A DNA stretch of 63,097 nucleotides from Maribellus maritimus (lineage in GTDB: Bacteria; Bacteroidota; Bacteroidia; Bacteroidales; Prolixibacteraceae), in NCBI RefSeq assembly GCF_022267315.1, contig NZ_JAIKLE010000038.1, positions 1-63,097 of the forward strand, read 5' to 3'. Of this stretch, positions 61,241-63,097 are shown piece by piece. Both the position numbers and the translations under genes were made by a program. The notes beneath the pieces are model-generated. The model made no database searches and was not told where the DNA came from. It saw only the letters and a list, made by a program, of their open reading frames with translations. Every line of letters starts with the position of its first letter. Positions within the stretch are counted from its first letter, which is position 1.

Positions 61241-62581
61241 ATGACTATGACAAAAGATATAATTTTTCAAACTCCAAGTGGAGAAATAATAGGTATGGAA
61301 TACCCGGCTGTTATTCGGGCTACAGGCATTCCGTATGCTATAGCCAAGCGTTTTGAAAAGCCGGAGACAATAGGAAAATATGCCGAACCGGTTAATGCAA
61401 CACAACCGGCCCCTGCCTGTCTTCAGAATGAGGATAAAGCTTTTAGTAATTTTGTTGGTGAAAATATCCTGAAGGATATAAAACAGTCGGAGGATTGCCT
61501 GAACCTTTCTGTTACCCGTCCGAATAGCGAGCAGAAAAATCTTCCGGTTATGGTTTGGATTCATGGAGGAAGTTATATTGCAGGTGCCGGAGATGCTTTT
61601 GTTTTCGACCCCGAGCCAATGGCTGCCGAACAAAATGTGATTGTTGTGGCAGTAACTTACCGTTTGGGATTGTTTGGCTTTCTGGGCAATTACAACAACA
61701 TTCCGCCCAACTTTGGCTATCTGGATTTGGTGGAAGCTTTGCGCTGGATTAACAAAAATATTGAATCGTTTGGCGGGAATCCTCAAAATGTAACCTTGTT
61801 TGGGCAATCGGCTGGGGGAGATGCAGTAGCTCAAATGATGCTGATTGAGGAAACAAAAAGTTTATTTCATAATGTAATTATTCAGAGTGCCCCTTTCGGC
61901 TTGCTTTTCAATAAGGCAAAGATGATAGACGATATGATTACGGTAGCAAAATCGTTGCCTCAAAATGCTTCAAAAGAAAAAATACTAAGCAAACAATTAG
62001 AGGTTCTTACAGCTGCAAAAAGTTATGGCTTGAAGGCCGGAATGCCCTTTGGTGTTCAATATGGAGCTTATCCATTCCCGAAAGAAGCTGATGTTTACAA
62101 GGTTTGGAAAGAACGGGCAAAAAACATTAATATCTTAGCAGGATACACCAAAAGCGAAACGGCATTGTACGTCCCAATGATTCCCCAGGTAAAAAAAGTA
62201 TGTCAAATTCCGCTTCTTGGGAAAGTATTTAAGCAGTTATTTGTTGAAATAACCACCAATATAGTTTATAAAAAAGACTGTAAAAAGTTTGCTCAAAATT
62301 GTGTAACAGCTACTAATAATGTATATCAATATGAAATTTTATGGGGGTCAAAAACAAATGGATTCGGAGCGGCTCACACCATTGATATTCCCCTGCTTTT
62401 TGGAGAAAGTACGACGTGGGAAAACAGGAAAATAGTGGAGGGAATAACAGCCGAAGAAATTGATAAGAAAGGCAAGGAAGTTCGTAAAATGTGGGCAGTT
62501 TTTGCTGAAAATGGGCGTTTGGGACATGGCGGGGAAATTGAAGGAGTATTGAAATACAGAAAAAAAAACGCCGAAATATAG
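61241..62581 (+). CDS. Type-B carboxylesterase
   Basis: A 446-residue alpha/beta-hydrolase of the carboxylesterase type-B family. ATG 61241 is preferred: the open frame extends upstream across the lipoprotein gene but with no family-like sequence. Motifs: EDCLNLSVTRP, oxyanion WIHGGSYIAG, AVTYRLGLFGFLG and nucleophile Ser190 in LFGQSAGGDA. The likely His is in GAAHTIDIPLLFG. There is no signal peptide, so it is probably cytoplasmic, unlike the PUL esterases. It is somewhat shorter than the usual 500 residues. Confidence 0.85.
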   Translation: MTMTKDIIFQTPSGEIIGMEYPAVIRATGIPYAIAKRFEKPETIGKYAEPVNATQPAPACLQNEDKAFSNFVGENILKDIKQSEDCLNLSVTRPNSEQKNLPVMVWIHGGSYIAGAGDAFVFDPEPMAAEQNVIVVAVTYRLGLFGFLGNYNNIPPNFGYLDLVEALRWINKNIESFGGNPQNVTLFGQSAGGDAVAQMMLIEETKSLFHNVIIQSAPFGLLFNKAKMIDDMITVAKSLPQNASKEKILSKQLEVLTAAKSYGLKAGMPFGVQYGAYPFPKEADVYKVWKERAKNINILAGYTKSETALYVPMIPQVKKVCQIPLLGKVFKQLFVEITTNIVYKKDCKKFAQNCVTATNNVYQYEILWGSKTNGFGAAHTIDIPLLFGESTTWENRKIVEGITAEEIDKKGKEVRKMWAVFAENGRLGHGGEIEGVLKYRKKNAEI

Positions 62582-62647
62582 GTTAAGCAGCAGTTCAAAA
62601 TGTAAATACTGAATTATTTGTAGAACCAAAAGTTTCGTATTTAAAGT

Positions 62648-63016
62648 ATGGATGCAGACGTAAATACAATCTACTCTTCTGAATTTTACCGCATTATCGA
62701 TTTTAAATGTAAATGCAAACAAGCGTGTACTTCGCGGCCAGAATATTCAAAATCATTCAACATTAGTTTTATACGCAAGGGAAATTTTATCTATAAAGTT
62801 TTCAGAAACGACTTTGATGCTTACTCCGGTTTTGCAATAATCGATAAACCAGACAGTGAGCACGCGGTAGAGCATTGCTATCATATTCCCGACGAATGCA
62901 CCATTATCGATTTCTCAGACGAGTTTTTCGGGATGCTCAGAAATAGCTATAAAATTGAGTACAAATCTTTTTTTTCAAATCAGGATGTTCAATCGTTACT
63001 AGTTATACCAATTTGA
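62648..63016 (+). pseudogene. AraC-type regulator, N-terminal part, cut at its 3' side
   Basis: About 122 codons resemble the sensor half of AraC-family regulators with a cupin-like fold (SFNISFIRKGNFIYKVFRND, YSGFAIIDKPDSEHAVEHCY, IDFSDEFFGML). The frame ends shortly after FFSNQDVQSLLV, exactly where such proteins continue into the linker and DNA-binding domain. A transposase-like start follows 32 bases later, so the gene was probably split by an insertion near 63000-63010. Confidence 0.6.
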
Positions 63017-63047
63017 GTATATAGTGCCGCTGTATTATCTTTGAAGC

Positions 63048-63097
63048 ATGGGAAGACAAAGCAAATTCAATATAAAAGAGGATTTAAAAGAACTTGA
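63048..63097 (+). mobile_element. Start of an IS630-like transposase, runs out of window
   Basis: ATG at 63048 begins MGRQSKFNIKEDLKEL and runs off the window end. The sequence resembles the start of IS630-family transposases, which commonly open with a short basic stretch and a KExxEEL-type helix. The left end of the element should lie between the broken AraC frame and this ATG. Only 16 residues are visible, so the family call is tentative. Confidence 0.4.

Overview
The window reads as a piece of a Bacteroidota chromosome. The evidence is a SusC/SusD pair, many Bacteroidota-style lipoproteins, PorT-like barrels, AT-rich DNA, and a large polysaccharide utilisation locus (PUL) rich in sulfatases. 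A marine, Marinilabiliales-like host degrading algal sulfated glycans is my inference; no marker gene in the window proves it.

Layout. Positions 1-92 hold the tail of an unidentified gene and two hairpins. 0.6-6.0 kb is a metal- or redox-flavoured block: a ZnuA/TroA-like binding lipoprotein, a NarL-type two-component system, and three adjacent genes for a lone ABC ATPase, a HypB/UreG-like GTPase and a 4Fe-4S protein. No ABC permease is present. 6.05-9.6 kb is a gene graveyard (broken IS5-family transposase, frameshifted outer-membrane protein, AraC, aminotransferase and possibly MocR fragments) around one intact gene, modD. 9.7-12.8 kb is a compact run of envelope genes: a TPR lipoprotein, a PorT-like barrel, two paralogous glycine-rich exported proteins and a small unknown. 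A truncated IS5-family transposase lies at 13.0-13.6 kb.

13.7-59.8 kb is the main feature: a LacI regulator on the minus strand facing about 45 kb of genes all on the plus strand. In order: SSS symporter, FAD oxidoreductase 1, SusC, SusD, terminator, esterase, GH43/GH117-like propeller, GH9-like enzyme, FAD oxidoreductase 2, sulfatase 1, GH31, GH106-like, GH16, CstA-like transporter, sulfatase 2, nucleoside-hydrolase-like enzyme, GH97, double-propeller GH43/GH117-like enzyme, CE6/SGNH-like esterase, sulfatase 3, GH43/GH32-like propeller, FAD oxidoreductases 3 and 4, sulfatases 4 and 5, and a third GH43/GH117-like propeller. The likely logic is uptake through SusCD, endo-cleavage by GH16, desulfation by five S1 sulfatases, ester removal, trimming by alpha-glycosidases (GH31, GH97, GH106-like) and propeller enzymes, then uptake of products by the SSS symporter. 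Four related flavoproteins, three of them apparently exported and carrying an N-terminal carbohydrate-binding-like module, suggest an unexplained sugar-oxidation step. CGGAAACGTTTCCG-type palindromes occur both at the lacI/symporter junction and before FAD oxidoreductase 3, pointing to LacI control of two transcription units.

59.9-62.6 kb holds a TetR gene with a good operator, a small lipoprotein and a type-B carboxylesterase. The window ends in an AraC-type regulator cut by what looks like the left end of an IS630-like element.
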